Shown piece after piece: positions 9,426 through 18,358 of a stretch of DNA of 64,000 nt (position 1 is the stretch's first letter; each line of letters starts with the position of its first letter). Source of the stretch: Pacificitalea manganoxidans (lineage in GTDB: Bacteria; Pseudomonadota; Alphaproteobacteria; Rhodobacterales; Rhodobacteraceae); NCBI RefSeq assembly GCF_002504165.1, contig NZ_CP021404.1, positions 2,852,001-2,916,000 on the forward strand, read 5' to 3'. A program made the position numbers and the translations under genes. The notes beneath the pieces are model-generated. The model saw only the letters and a program-made list of their open reading frames with translations, was not told the DNA's origin and did not search any database.

Positions 9426-11008
9426 TGGGTCATCTCCTCAGCGCCCGGAAGCGCGCCGGCCTCGGGGATCGGCTGTGGTGCCGGAGCGGGTTCTGGGGCG
9501 GGCGCGGGTGCTGGCGCAGATTCGGGGGATGTCGCGGGGGCTGGTGCCGTGCCTTCGGGCACATCGGTTGCATCCTCCGCCGCTGCATCCTGCGACGGCG
9601 CGCCAAGGCCGGAATTTTCTCCTACGCCCATCGCGTAACCTGTCACCGAGCGGCGTTTGTCAAAAAGCTCTGCCGCCGCCTGCATGACGTCGTCGGGGGT
9701 CACGGCCTGCAACACATCCGGCCAAGCCTGCACATCCTCCACCGTCAGGCCCGAGGTCAGCGCCGCGCCATATTGGCGGGCCAGCCCTTGCAGGCTGTCT
9801 TTTTCATAAATTTCGCCCGCACGGATCTGCATCTTGATCCGCTCGAACCGCTCCATATCCACGCCTTCTTCCATGAACCGGGCGATCATCCGATCCATGT
9901 CCGCTTCGGCTTGGGGGAGCGTGCGTCCCGGCACCGGCATGACGATCAACCCAAAGGTCGTGTCATCATAGGATGTGCCGTTGTAGAACGCGCCGGTATA
10001 GACCGCGCTTCCCTCCTCGAATTCCAGCACCTGCCCCATCAGCGAGGTCGCGGAATTCCCGCCAAGCAGATCGGCGAGAAACGCCAGTGCCGCGGCTTTT
10101 TCCTGCGTGCCGCTGTCACGCTCGGGGGCGATATAGGTGCGCATGACATAGGGCTGCGAAATCCGGGCATCCTCGAACATCACGCGCCGCTCGGCCAGCT
10201 GCGGCGGCTCCTGCGGGCGGACCCGCGCGGTGGCGCCAACACCCGAAGGCTCGCGCACGCCGTAATACTGCTCAGCCAGCCGCTCCACCTCGGCGGGGTC
10301 GACGTCGCCCGCCACCACGAGGATCGCGTTGTCGGGTGCATAGAACCGGTCGTAGAAGCTTAGCGCGTCCTCCAAATCCAGCTGCGCCATCTCATGGCGC
10401 CAGCCGATGATCGGCGTGCCGTAGGGGTGGTTCATATATTGCGCCGCGGCCCGCTGTTCACCAAAAAGCGCGCCTGCGGAGTTTTCGACCCGCTGGTTGC
10501 GCTCCTCCAAAATCACATCGCGCTCGGTCAGCACGTCATCGGCATCGAGCATCAGATCGGTCATGCGGTCGCTTTCCATCCGCATCATCAATTCCAGCCG
10601 GTCCGAGGCCACACGCTGAAAATACGCCGTATGATCGTAGCTGGTGAACGCGTTGTCAGAGCCGCCGTTCAATTCGACCGTTTCCGAAAACTCCCCCGGC
10701 GCCAGATCATCGGTGCCTTTGAACAGCAGGTGCTCAAGGAAATGCGCGATGCCGGATTTGCCCGCAGGCTCGTCCGCCGCGCCGGTGCGATACCAGACCA
10801 TATGCACGACGACAGGAGCGCGATGATCCTCAATCACCACGGCCTCCATGCCGTTGTCCAACCGGAAGGTGCTCACCTCCTCGGCAGAGCCCCGCGCGGG
10901 GGTGAGCGTAAGTGTGGCGGCGGCGGTGGCGGCCAAGATCATTGATCCGCTGGCGCGCAGACCACGAACCGGGCCGCGACGCAGAATGGGGCGCAGAAAT
11001 GGGCGCAT
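9422..11008 (-). CDS. M16 (insulinase-family) zinc peptidase, catalytic subunit
   Basis: 528-residue secreted metallopeptidase. The start at 11008 is preferred over 11056 because GGAGG precedes it and it opens a plausible signal peptide (about 1-43, ending ARGSAEE). Zinc motif HFLEH is at 89-93, followed by the conserved LLFKGT. It carries an unusual C-terminal tail (last 40 or so residues) of alternating Ala/Pro with Glu. It is the first gene of a translationally coupled pair with a motif-less partner. Substrate unknown; such pairs are predicted to degrade small peptides in the periplasm. Confidence 0.92.
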   Translation of the reverse strand: MRPFLRPILRRGPVRGLRASGSMILAATAAATLTLTPARGSAEEVSTFRLDNGMEAVVIEDHRAPVVVHMVWYRTGAADEPAGKSGIAHFLEHLLFKGTDDLAPGEFSETVELNGGSDNAFTSYDHTAYFQRVASDRLELMMRMESDRMTDLMLDADDVLTERDVILEERNQRVENSAGALFGEQRAAAQYMNHPYGTPIIGWRHEMAQLDLEDALSFYDRFYAPDNAILVVAGDVDPAEVERLAEQYYGVREPSGVGATARVRPQEPPQLAERRVMFEDARISQPYVMRTYIAPERDSGTQEKAAALAFLADLLGGNSATSLMGQVLEFEEGSAVYTGAFYNGTSYDDTTFGLIVMPVPGRTLPQAEADMDRMIARFMEEGVDMERFERIKMQIRAGEIYEKDSLQGLARQYGAALTSGLTVEDVQAWPDVLQAVTPDDVMQAAAELFDKRRSVTGYAMGVGENSGLGAPSQDAAAEDATDVPEGTAPAPATSPESAPAPAPAPEPAPAPQPIPEAGALPGAEEMTQ

Positions 11009-11304
11009 GAGGGGGTGTATCCTCCGGGATTTGGGCAGCCGGGGCGCAAACCGCACCTCAGCACTGCGGACAACCTACAGGGGCGCCGCGCCCTGACAAG
11101 ATCAGCAACGCGGATGTGAGCAGCCGGGAGGGGCCCCGCACAGACCCTGCGATCTAGCCGAAAGGCGCCGCAGAGGCCTCATCACGGATCGACCGCTGGT
11201 CCCAAACCGCAAAAAACGGCCCCAGACCGCCCCAGAACCGTCGCATGGTTGCCGCACTCGCCCCCTAGCGACAAAGAAGCCCTGACACTGCCGGACCCGA
11301 ACCA

Positions 11305-12126
11305 TTGCTTTTCGTCATCGCCCTTGCCCTTGCTTCTCTCATGCTGTTCGCGCTTCGCGGCGGGTTCAGCCGCCTGCCCGCCCATGCGTTGCAAGGCACG
11401 GGTCATTCGCACGACGACGAAGGCTATGGAACGCGCAGCACGCCGCATCTGCCCTCGCTGGTGCTAGCCGGGGCCGCGACGCTGGTGACCGGGGGGGTGT
11501 TCGGCGTGGGCATCGGTGTGTCGATGCTGGTCGCGATGGCGCTGCACGAGCTGGGTCATATCGCGGGTGCACGGGTGGCCGATCTGATGTTGGCACGCGC
11601 CGACCGGCTGAACCCGCCCGGCATTCCTCTCGCCCGGCGGCGCAGCGACACGCGGGCGTTCTTCGTCATCTTCTGCGGGCCTGCTTTGGGGCTGGCGCCG
11701 ATGCTGGTGGCCTATGGCGCGGCGGAGTTGCTGTGGCAGGCGCACCCTCCTGCCGCCGCGACGCTATGGACCTTTGCCGGGGTCACGGGGACGTTCAACG
11801 CGTTTTTCCTGCTGCCGTTCTACCCACTTGATGGCGGGCGCTGCATCGCGCTGATGGCACGGGCCATTGCGCCCGAACTGAGCCGCCTCGCCGCGCTAGC
11901 GCTTGCGGCGGTGCTGGGACTAATGGCGGTGCATCTGGGCTCCACCACGCTGGCCGTGCTGGCCGCTTTCGGAATATTTGGCGCCGTGCTTCAGGGGCCG
12001 CCCGTCGAAAGCGCCACCGCGCCGATGCGTCTGGGCACCGTGGCCTTGGCGCAGGTGGCCTATCTCGCGGCGCTGTTGTGCTATCTGTCGGGCGGGGCGT
12101 GGCTGATCCTCGATCTGCTGGGCTAA
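11305..12126 (+). CDS. M50 (site-2-protease-like) membrane metalloprotease
   Basis: 273-residue polytopic protein with the intramembrane zinc motif HELGH (81-85) and a distal PLDGG (174-178), equivalent to the third-ligand NPDG region of M50 proteases. About six hydrophobic helices are visible (1-18, 50-85, 118-142, 155-173, 187-228, 250-270). The assigned start is TTG at 11305; an ATG at 11341 would remove 12 residues and half the first helix. No PDZ or CBS domain is attached, so this is a minimal S2P-like member. It may process a membrane anchor or be a peptidase-fold relic. Confidence 0.75.
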   Translation: MLFVIALALASLMLFALRGGFSRLPAHALQGTGHSHDDEGYGTRSTPHLPSLVLAGAATLVTGGVFGVGIGVSMLVAMALHELGHIAGARVADLMLARADRLNPPGIPLARRRSDTRAFFVIFCGPALGLAPMLVAYGAAELLWQAHPPAAATLWTFAGVTGTFNAFFLLPFYPLDGGRCIALMARAIAPELSRLAALALAAVLGLMAVHLGSTTLAVLAAFGIFGAVLQGPPVESATAPMRLGTVALAQVAYLAALLCYLSGGAWLILDLLG

Positions 12127-12209
12127 GTTCCTGCCGTGCACGGCGAGTCTTTCCCTCAGGGCCCGACCATGCCACGTTGCGGCGACGCGCAACCGCAGCC
12201 GGAATTGCC

Positions 12210-12278
12210 ATGCCCGACCTTATCCCCTTTTGTCCCGCCGCCGCACCGCAGCCGGCGCAAACGCCAGTGCCCCGATGA
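12210..12278 (+). CDS. possible 22-codon leader ORF overlapping the hydrolase start
   Basis: A short ORF (MPDLIPFCP...VPR) whose stop overlaps the ATG of the next gene in ATGA. It has no strong ribosome site and could be chance; listed only because the overlap would allow translational coupling. Confidence 0.2.
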   Translation: MPDLIPFCPAAAPQPAQTPVPR

Positions 12279-13114
12279 GCCGATTTACCGCCTCCGACGG
12301 CGCAAGTCTGGCCTTTGATGATACCGGCACCGGGCCTGCCGGGTCCGGGGTGCCGCTTCTGTGTCTAGCAGGGTTGACCCGCAACGCCCGAGATTTCGAA
12401 CCGCTTCTGCCGCATCTTGGCGCGCGGCGGGTGATCCGCATGGATTACCGCGGACGGGGGCGGTCCGACTATACGGGTGCCGCCACCTACACCGTCCCGC
12501 AAGAGGCCCGCGATGTGCTGGACCTGCTGGATCATCTGGGCCTCGACCGTGTCGCGCTGCTGGGCACCTCGCGCGGGGGGCTGATCGGCATGGGGCTGGC
12601 GGCTGTGGCAGGGGATCGGCTGGCGGGGCTGTGCCTCAACGATGTCGGTCCCCGGATCGAACGGGCGGGACTGGAGCGGATCAGCGGCTATATCGGGCGC
12701 AATCCCGCCGCCCGCACGCATGAAGAGCTTGCCGCGCAGCTGGCGCAGGTCATGACCGGCTTTGCCAATGTGCCGCCCGAGCGCTGGCTGCAACAGGCGC
12801 GCGCGCAATATCTGCGCACCGACGACGGCTTGCAGATCGATTACGATCCGGCCCTGCGTGACAGTTTCACCGCCGCCTTTTCGGGAGACCTGCCAGAGGC
12901 ATGGGCGCAATTCGATGCGGCAGCGGACCTGCCGCTTTGCACCTTGCGCGGGGTCAATTCCGAACTGTTGAGCGAGGCGACATTGCAAAAGATGCAAGCT
13001 CGCCGTCCCGACATGATCGTGGCCCGCGTGCCCGACCGGGGGCATGTGCCCTTTCTCGACGAGCCGGAAGCGCTCGTTGCAATTCAGACATGGCTGGAGG
13101 CCTGTGATGGCTAA
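12275..13114 (+). CDS. alpha/beta-fold hydrolase
   Basis: Serine hydrolase of 279 residues. The nucleophile elbow is GTSRG (Ser99), the oxyanion region follows CLAGLTR, and the catalytic His lies in DRGHVPFLDEP near the C-terminus. The family includes esterases, C-C hydrolases and haloalkane dehalogenases, and the sequence does not decide between them. The start at 12275 (MSRFTASDG) is chosen because it fits the first beta strand; the earlier ATG at 12230 adds a basic low-complexity tail. The 3' end overlaps the start of the dehydratase gene, suggesting cotranscription. Confidence 0.87.
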   Translation: MSRFTASDGASLAFDDTGTGPAGSGVPLLCLAGLTRNARDFEPLLPHLGARRVIRMDYRGRGRSDYTGAATYTVPQEARDVLDLLDHLGLDRVALLGTSRGGLIGMGLAAVAGDRLAGLCLNDVGPRIERAGLERISGYIGRNPAARTHEELAAQLAQVMTGFANVPPERWLQQARAQYLRTDDGLQIDYDPALRDSFTAAFSGDLPEAWAQFDAAADLPLCTLRGVNSELLSEATLQKMQARRPDMIVARVPDRGHVPFLDEPEALVAIQTWLEACDG

Positions 13115-14108
13115 GGACAAGGTGACGGAAGCCGTCACGATCGACGATATTCGCGCCGCTGCGAGGCGGCTTGACGGGCATGCCCGCCGCACACCGATGC
13201 TGTCATCGCCGTTTCTGGATGAGATCTCCGGGCGACGCGTGCTGGTGAAGGCCGAACCGCTGCAAGTCACCGGATCGTTCAAGTTCCGCGGCGGCTGGTC
13301 AGCGGTATCGCAACTGCCCTCCGACTGCGCCGGGGTCATCGCGTTTTCCTCCGGCAACCACGCGCAAGGCGTGGCGATGGCCGCCAAGATGCGGGGGCTG
13401 CCCGCCGTCATCATCATGCCGTCCGACGCGCCGCAGCTTAAAATCCGCAACACCCATGCGCTGGGGGCCGAGGTGGTGCTCTATGCCCGCGGCAAGGAGG
13501 ACCGTGACGAGATCGGTGACCGGCTCGCACGGGAACGTGGGCTGGAACTGATCAAGCCGTTCGACGATGCCCGTGTCATCGCCGGGCAAGGCACCACCGG
13601 GCTGGAGATCGCCGAACAGGCTGCCGAGGCCGGGGTGGATCAGGCTGATGTCATCGTCTGCTGTGGCGGCGGCGGGCTGACCGCAGGGATCGCATTGGCG
13701 CTGGAAGCCGAGGCGCCGGGACTGCGCGCCCGTCCCGCCGAGCCTGAGCGCTTCGACGATGTGCGGCGCAGCCTTGAGACCGGCCAAATCGAGCGTAACG
13801 CGGCGGAGGGGGGCTCCCTCTGCGATGCGATCATGACACCTGCGCCGGGGAAGCTAACCTTTCCAATCATGCAGCGGCTCTCTGGGCCGGGTCTGGTTGT
13901 CACCGACGAGGAATGCCTGCAAGCGATGGCCGCGGCCTTTCTCCGGCTGAAACTCGTGTTGGAGCCGGGCGGTGCGGCGGCGCTGGCGGCGGCGCTCTAT
14001 CATCCGGGCGAAAGCGAGGGCGACGCCGTGATCGCGGTGGCCTCCGGCGGCAACGTCGATCCCCGCGTGTTTCAGGACGCGCTGACCCGCTACGCCGACA
14101 GCGTTTGA
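13107..14108 (+). CDS. PLP-dependent threonine/serine dehydratase family enzyme
   Basis: Fold-type II PLP enzyme of 333 residues, related to catabolic threonine deaminase, serine racemase and hydroxyaspartate ammonia-lyase. The cofactor lysine is in TGSFKFRGG (Lys59), FSSGNHAQG is the substrate loop and CGGGGLTAG the phosphate-binding glycine loop. There is no C-terminal ACT regulatory domain, so it is not the isoleucine-inhibited IlvA type. The ATG overlaps the end of the hydrolase gene by eight bases. The exact amino-acid substrate cannot be fixed. Confidence 0.87.
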   Translation: MAKDKVTEAVTIDDIRAAARRLDGHARRTPMLSSPFLDEISGRRVLVKAEPLQVTGSFKFRGGWSAVSQLPSDCAGVIAFSSGNHAQGVAMAAKMRGLPAVIIMPSDAPQLKIRNTHALGAEVVLYARGKEDRDEIGDRLARERGLELIKPFDDARVIAGQGTTGLEIAEQAAEAGVDQADVIVCCGGGGLTAGIALALEAEAPGLRARPAEPERFDDVRRSLETGQIERNAAEGGSLCDAIMTPAPGKLTFPIMQRLSGPGLVVTDEECLQAMAAAFLRLKLVLEPGGAAALAAALYHPGESEGDAVIAVASGGNVDPRVFQDALTRYADSV

Positions 14109-14193
14109 TCTGACACGGTCTTCGGGCGGATGACTTCCCCTACCCTGCCAACCGGCCTAGGGTCCGCCCCAGCACGACACGAGGAACCCGACC

Positions 14194-14898
14194 ATGACCA
14201 TTCATATCGGCGCCGATCCCGGCGACATCGCCGAAACCGTTCTGATGCCCGGCGATCCCTATCGCGCGCGATGGGCTGCACAAACCTTTCTAAAGGACGC
14301 GACGCTCGTCAACGAAGTGCGCGGCATGTTGGGCTATACCGGCACATGGAAAGGCCATCGCGTCACCATTCAGGGCTCCGGCATGGGCATGCCCTCGCTG
14401 TCGATTTACGCCAATGAGTTGATCAGCACCTTCGGCGCGCAGACCCTGATCCGCATCGGCTCCTGCGGGGCGATGCAGCAATCGGTGCAACTGCGCGACG
14501 TGATCCTTGCCGCGACCGCCACCACGCTATCGACGCCGTCGCGCGGGATCATGCGCGAGATCAATTACGCGCCCTGCGCCGACTGGCCGCTGCTGCACGC
14601 CGCGTTTCACGCCGCCGAAGGCCGTGACACCCGCACCCATGTGGGCGGGATCTATTCCGCCGATGTCTTCTATGACGAACGTCCCGATCTGACCGAACAG
14701 ATGACCCGCCACGGCATTCTGGGCGTCGAAATGGAAGCCGCCGAGCTTTACACCGTCGCGGCCCGGCACGGGCGCCGCGCGCTCGCTGTGCTGACCGTGT
14801 CCGACCATCTGCTGACCGGGGAGGCCCTGCCCTCCGACCAGCGCGAAACCAGTTTCGGCGACATGGTCGAAATCGCCTTGGAGGCCGCCTTCGCATGA
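14194..14898 (+). CDS. deoD: purine-nucleoside phosphorylase DeoD
   Basis: Phosphorolysis of purine (deoxy)nucleosides to base and (deoxy)ribose-1-phosphate for salvage. The 234 residues match the usual hexameric bacterial PNP length. Motifs seen: GDPYRA near the N-terminus (phosphate site), RIGSCGAMQ (about 90-98) and [13 protein letters not shown] (about 178-190), the nucleoside-binding Met/Glu segment. The stop overlaps the start of the following aldo/keto reductase gene (ATGA), indicating one transcript. Confidence 0.94.
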   Translation: MTIHIGADPGDIAETVLMPGDPYRARWAAQTFLKDATLVNEVRGMLGYTGTWKGHRVTIQGSGMGMPSLSIYANELISTFGAQTLIRIGSCGAMQQSVQLRDVILAATATTLSTPSRGIMREINYAPCADWPLLHAAFHAAEGRDTRTHVGGIYSADVFYDERPDLTEQMTRHGILGVEMEAAELYTVAARHGRRALAVLTVSDHLLTGEALPSDQRETSFGDMVEIALEAAFA

Positions 14899-15884
14899 GC
14901 ATGATGAAACGCCAATTGGGCACTGACGGCCCGCAGGTCTCCGCCATCGGGCTGGGCTGCATGAGCTTTGCAGGCTTCTTCGGCCCGACCGATGAGGCCA
15001 CGTCACAGGATTGCCTTGCGGCGGCTGTCGAACACGGGATCGATTTCTGGGACACGTCGAACGTCTACGGCATGGGCGTGTCGGAGCAGGTCATCGGCCG
15101 CTTTTTAAAAGGCAGCGATGCGCAGATCACGCTGGCGACCAAGGTCGGTATCATCCCCGGCCCGCCGCGCCGCTTCGACAACACCGAAGACTACATCCGC
15201 AGCGAGTTGGACGGCTCGCTCAGCCGTCTGGGCCGCGACCGGGTGGAGCTTTACTATATCCACCGCCGCGACCCCGAGGTGCCGGTCGAGCAGGTCGCCG
15301 AAACGATGGGCAAGCTCATCGAAGAAGGTCTGATCGGCGGCTGGGGCCTGTCAGAGATTTCCCCTGCCACGCTGCGGCAAGCGCATGAGGTGGTGCCTGT
15401 GCGTGCGGTGCAGAACGAATATTCGCTCTGGTCGCGGCAACCGGAGCTGGGCCTGATCCGCGCCTGCGAGGAACTGGGCGTGGCCTTTGTGCCCTTCTCG
15501 CCGCTTGCCCGCGGCATGCTAGGGGAACGCCCGCTCGATGCATCAGGCTTCCGTGAGGGCGATTTCCGCCGCGCCAATCCGCGCTTCACCGAGCCGAACC
15601 TGAGCCACAACCAGCGCGCCATCGCCGCCTTCCGAACCTATGTGCAGGGGCGCGGCTGGACCGTCTCCGCCGCCGCGCTGGCCTGGATCCTCGAGCGGAG
15701 CCCGAACGCGATCCCGATCCCCGGCACCCGCAGCCGCGCGCATCTGGAGGAATGGCTGGGTGCGACCAAGATCCGCTTTACCGATGAGGACCGCGCCGAG
15801 ATCGACCGCCTGCTGCCGCCGGGCTTCGCGCATGGCGACCGCTACTCCTACCAGCAGCTTGTCGGGGTCGAGCGGTATTGCTGA
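14895..15884 (+). CDS. aldo/keto reductase
   Basis: NADPH-dependent aldo/keto reductase of 329 residues with a TIM barrel. The catalytic tetrad is visible as Asp and Tyr in WDTSNVYG (about 53-60), Lys in ATKVG and His in YYIHRRDP. The C-terminal [14 protein letters not shown] segment is the NADPH-phosphate-binding region. The sequence belongs to the broad AKR13-like group, whose physiological substrates are mostly unknown. Translationally coupled to deoD; nothing ties its function to nucleosides. Confidence 0.9.
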   Translation: MSMMKRQLGTDGPQVSAIGLGCMSFAGFFGPTDEATSQDCLAAAVEHGIDFWDTSNVYGMGVSEQVIGRFLKGSDAQITLATKVGIIPGPPRRFDNTEDYIRSELDGSLSRLGRDRVELYYIHRRDPEVPVEQVAETMGKLIEEGLIGGWGLSEISPATLRQAHEVVPVRAVQNEYSLWSRQPELGLIRACEELGVAFVPFSPLARGMLGERPLDASGFREGDFRRANPRFTEPNLSHNQRAIAAFRTYVQGRGWTVSAAALAWILERSPNAIPIPGTRSRAHLEEWLGATKIRFTDEDRAEIDRLLPPGFAHGDRYSYQQLVGVERYC

Positions 15885-15970
15885 GGGGGTGAAGGCTCGC
15901 CGCATGACCTTCCGGTGCTGACGGGCGGAGGGCTCACCGACCGCTGCCCGTCAACCGCTGCCACTCCCAG

Positions 15971-16131
15971 CGCAACGGTAGCCTGCCCGGGGGATGGCGC
16001 TCCTACAGTCGAGCGGGTGTGCTTTGTCCCAGCCACGCCCCTCTCCGCCCTGAGGTGAGCGAGGGCTGACAAAGCGCCAGCCCGCTGGGCCGGGGCAGGC
16101 GCTCGCCCGCGTTTTGCACATCTGCAGGCGG
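15971..16131. repeat. dispersed structured intergenic repeat, copy A
   Basis: About 160 bp alignable with 55964-56130. Shared blocks include GCCTGCCCGGGGGATGGCGC near the left end and AAAGCGCCAGCCCGC, GGCAGGCGCTCGCCCGCG at the right. The outer blocks are inverted repeats of each other (GCCTGCCC / GGGCAGGC), so the element can fold as a long stem. An inner stem CTTTGTC / GACAAAG is complementary here, while copy B pairs GCGCTTT / AAAGCGC at the same place. Unlike copy B, the terminal CGCGGGCG arm has decayed. Confidence 0.7.
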
Positions 16132-16177
16132 ATACACTCGGGTCGGGGGAACCGCTGACAAAACCCCCTTCCCCCAA

Positions 16178-16217
16178 AAGAAAAGCGCGCCGCCGGCCAA
16201 CAGCCGGGGCGCGCTTT
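16178..16217 (-). terminator. sdhB terminator
   Basis: AAAGCGCGCC (16182-16191) pairs with GGCGCGCTTT (16208-16217); on the minus strand it is followed by TTTTCTTTT. Located directly after the sdhB stop. Confidence 0.85.
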
Positions 16218-16240
16218 CCGATCTCACGGCACCGGTCCGG

Positions 16241-17020
16241 TCAGACCGCGCGTTCAACCATCATGTCCTTGATCGACGAAATCGCCTTTGCCGGGTTCAG
16301 ACCCTTGGGGCAGGTCTTGGCACAGTTCATGATCGTGTGGCAGCGGTAAAGCTTGAACGGATCTTCCAGATCGTCCAGCCGCTCGCCCGTCGCTTCGTCC
16401 CGGCTGTCAGCAATCCAGCGATAGGCATGCAGAAGCGCGGCCGGCCCAAGATATTTGTCGCCATTCCACCAGTAGGAGGGACAGGCCGTCGAACAAGACG
16501 CGCACATGATGCATTCATAAAGGCCGTCGAGTTTCTTGCGATCCTCGATCGTCTGCTTCCACTCCGTCGCGGGCGTGTTCGATTTCGTCTCCAGCCACGG
16601 CATGATGCTTGCATGCTGGGCATAGAAATGGGTCAGGTCCGGGATCAGGTCGCGGATGACCGGCATATGCGGCAGCGGGTAGATCTTCACATCGCCCTTG
16701 ATGTCTTCCAGACCCCAAGTGCAGGCAAGCGTGTTGATCCCGTCGATATTCATCGCGCATGAGCCGCAAATCCCTTCACGGCAGGACCGGCGGAAGGTCA
16801 ACGTGGGGTCGATCTCGTTCTTGATCTTGATGAGCGCGTCCAGAACCATAGGACCGCAAGTGTCGACATCGACGAAATAGGTGTCGACACGCGGGTTTTC
16901 GCCATCATCGGGCGACCAACGGTAAATCTGGAACTTCCGCAAATTGGTCGCGCCCTCGGGCTTCGGCCAGGTCTTACCAGTGCGGATGCGGCTGTTCTTC
17001 GGCAGCGTCAACTGAACCAT
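16241..17020 (-). CDS. sdhB: succinate dehydrogenase iron-sulfur subunit
   Basis: Electron-transfer subunit of complex II, passing electrons from FAD in SdhA to ubiquinone. In the 259-residue chain the [2Fe-2S] cysteines are 80, 85, 88 and 100 ([10 protein letters not shown]...LAC), and the [4Fe-4S]/[3Fe-4S] cysteines are 170, 173, 176, 180 and 227, 233, 237. All are present. The start MVQLTLPKN is chosen for its GAGG ribosome site; an in-frame ATG 18 bases upstream is possible. Unusually it is not contiguous with sdhC-D-A: two opposite-strand genes intervene, and it has its own TGTGATCACA operator about 95 bp upstream. Confidence 0.97.
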   Translation of the reverse strand: MVQLTLPKNSRIRTGKTWPKPEGATNLRKFQIYRWSPDDGENPRVDTYFVDVDTCGPMVLDALIKIKNEIDPTLTFRRSCREGICGSCAMNIDGINTLACTWGLEDIKGDVKIYPLPHMPVIRDLIPDLTHFYAQHASIMPWLETKSNTPATEWKQTIEDRKKLDGLYECIMCASCSTACPSYWWNGDKYLGPAALLHAYRWIADSRDEATGERLDDLEDPFKLYRCHTIMNCAKTCPKGLNPAKAISSIKDMMVERAV

Positions 17021-17114
17021 GATGATCCTCGGTTCCATGCGTTTGGCATGGTCTTAACCCAGAAACCCCCGGCAGCCAAGTTTCGCGCCCCCCTTCCGCG
17101 ACAGTTTTTCCTTT

Positions 17115-17124
17115 TGTGATCACA
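17115..17124. promoter_or_regulatory. palindromic operator TGTGATCACA upstream of sdhB
   Basis: Perfect 10-bp palindrome in the divergent gap between sdhB and the GT4 gene. The same word occurs upstream of sdhC and sucC. The motif and its targets fit the GntR-family TCA activator AkgR known from Rhodobacter sphaeroides; the identity of the regulator is inferred. Confidence 0.7.
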
Positions 17125-17197
17125 GGGAAGGCGCGGTCGGACATTTGCAGGCTTCTGCCGAGATGGTATTGATGTCCGCCAATACAAGGAACAGCGT

Positions 17198-18358
17198 GTG
17201 CGTCAGATCAATGAGCCCCTACCCAGCACCGGACCAAAGTTTGACCCAGCTGCCCCCGCCCCTCATCTGACGATCTTCACGCGCGACCCGCATAAGTTTT
17301 CCGAAACCTTCGTCCGCCGCCGTATTCAGCACCTGAACGGCGGCAACGTTTCGGTCGTTTCCCTTACCGGGACAGGGGATGGCAGCTGTCTGGAAAAGCC
17401 AGAATTCTCCACCCGGAAGGTGCGGCGGTGGGAACGCATCCTGACAAGCCGACAGGCGCAGCGGCGCCAGCATGTGCTGGATTTCCTCGCCCGACAGGGC
17501 ACGACGCATGTCGTGTTTGAATTCGGATATGTCGCGACCGAATTTGCCGACCTGCTGCCGCATCTGACGATCCCCGCATATTGCACCTTCCGCGGCAATG
17601 ATGCGTCCGCCCAGCTGCGCGATCCGGCCTATGTTACGACGCTGACCCAATGTTTCGGCGACCTCGACGGGATTATCACCGTGTCCGATTTCCTGCGGCG
17701 CAACCTCGCCTCGGTTGGGCTGCACCATCCGCGGACCTTGGTCGCGCCCAGCGGAGTCGATACCACCCTGTTTACGCCGGGCACCCCCACGCGCGGGCTG
17801 TGCTTCAATGTCGGGCGACTGGTGCCGAAGAAACAACCTTTGCCGATGATCCGCGCCTTTGCCGAAGTCGCCGAGGCACATGATCTGACGCTGGAGATCG
17901 CCGGCGAGGGGCCATTAGAGAAAAGCGCCCGTGCGTTGGTAAGCTCCCTCGGGATGGAACAGCGCATCCGTTTTCTGGGTCGGCTGGACCATGCGGCGGT
18001 GCGCGAGCGCATGCGCAGCGCGATGATCTATCTACAAAATTTCGAAACCCCGCCCGATGGAGATACCGAAGGGATGCCGACCGTGATCCAAGAGGCTATG
18101 GCCTGCGGCGTGCCCATCGTCACCACCCGCCATTCCGGCGTGCCGGAACATGTCGTTGATGGCATCACCGGGCGCGTGGTTGAGCCCGGCGATGTCGACG
18201 GTTTGGCGGGGGCTTTAGCGGCGCTAGCGGCCGCCCCCGACCAGCGTGCCAGCATCGCGCGGAATGCGCGCGCCCATGCCGTGGCCGAACTGGACTACCG
18301 CGCGCTGTTCAGGCGGATCGAAACGTTCATGGGCCTGCGCGCGGAGGACGCCGTTTGA
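17198..18358 (+). CDS. GT4-family glycosyltransferase
   Basis: GT-B fold glycosyltransferase of 386 residues, probably a retaining enzyme acting on an extracellular polysaccharide or lipid-linked glycan. The C-terminal Rossmann domain has GRLVPKKQ, then EIAGEGPL, and the donor-binding segment EGMPTVIQEAMACGVP with the E-x7-E pattern of GT4. GTG start at 17198, preceded by AAGGA at 7 bp. The TTG start of the next gene overlaps its stop. The pair is inserted in antisense orientation between sdhB and the rest of the sdh operon. Confidence 0.88.
   Translation: MRQINEPLPSTGPKFDPAAPAPHLTIFTRDPHKFSETFVRRRIQHLNGGNVSVVSLTGTGDGSCLEKPEFSTRKVRRWERILTSRQAQRRQHVLDFLARQGTTHVVFEFGYVATEFADLLPHLTIPAYCTFRGNDASAQLRDPAYVTTLTQCFGDLDGIITVSDFLRRNLASVGLHHPRTLVAPSGVDTTLFTPGTPTRGLCFNVGRLVPKKQPLPMIRAFAEVAEAHDLTLEIAGEGPLEKSARALVSSLGMEQRIRFLGRLDHAAVRERMRSAMIYLQNFETPPDGDTEGMPTVIQEAMACGVPIVTTRHSGVPEHVVDGITGRVVEPGDVDGLAGALAALAAAPDQRASIARNARAHAVAELDYRALFRRIETFMGLRAEDAV

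Larger units (their letters stand above)
15885..16240. other. gene-free interval with a structured repeat and the sdhB terminator
   Basis: No convincing coding frame. It holds one copy of the dispersed repeat (15971-16131) and the sdhB terminator (16178-16217). Confidence 0.8.
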
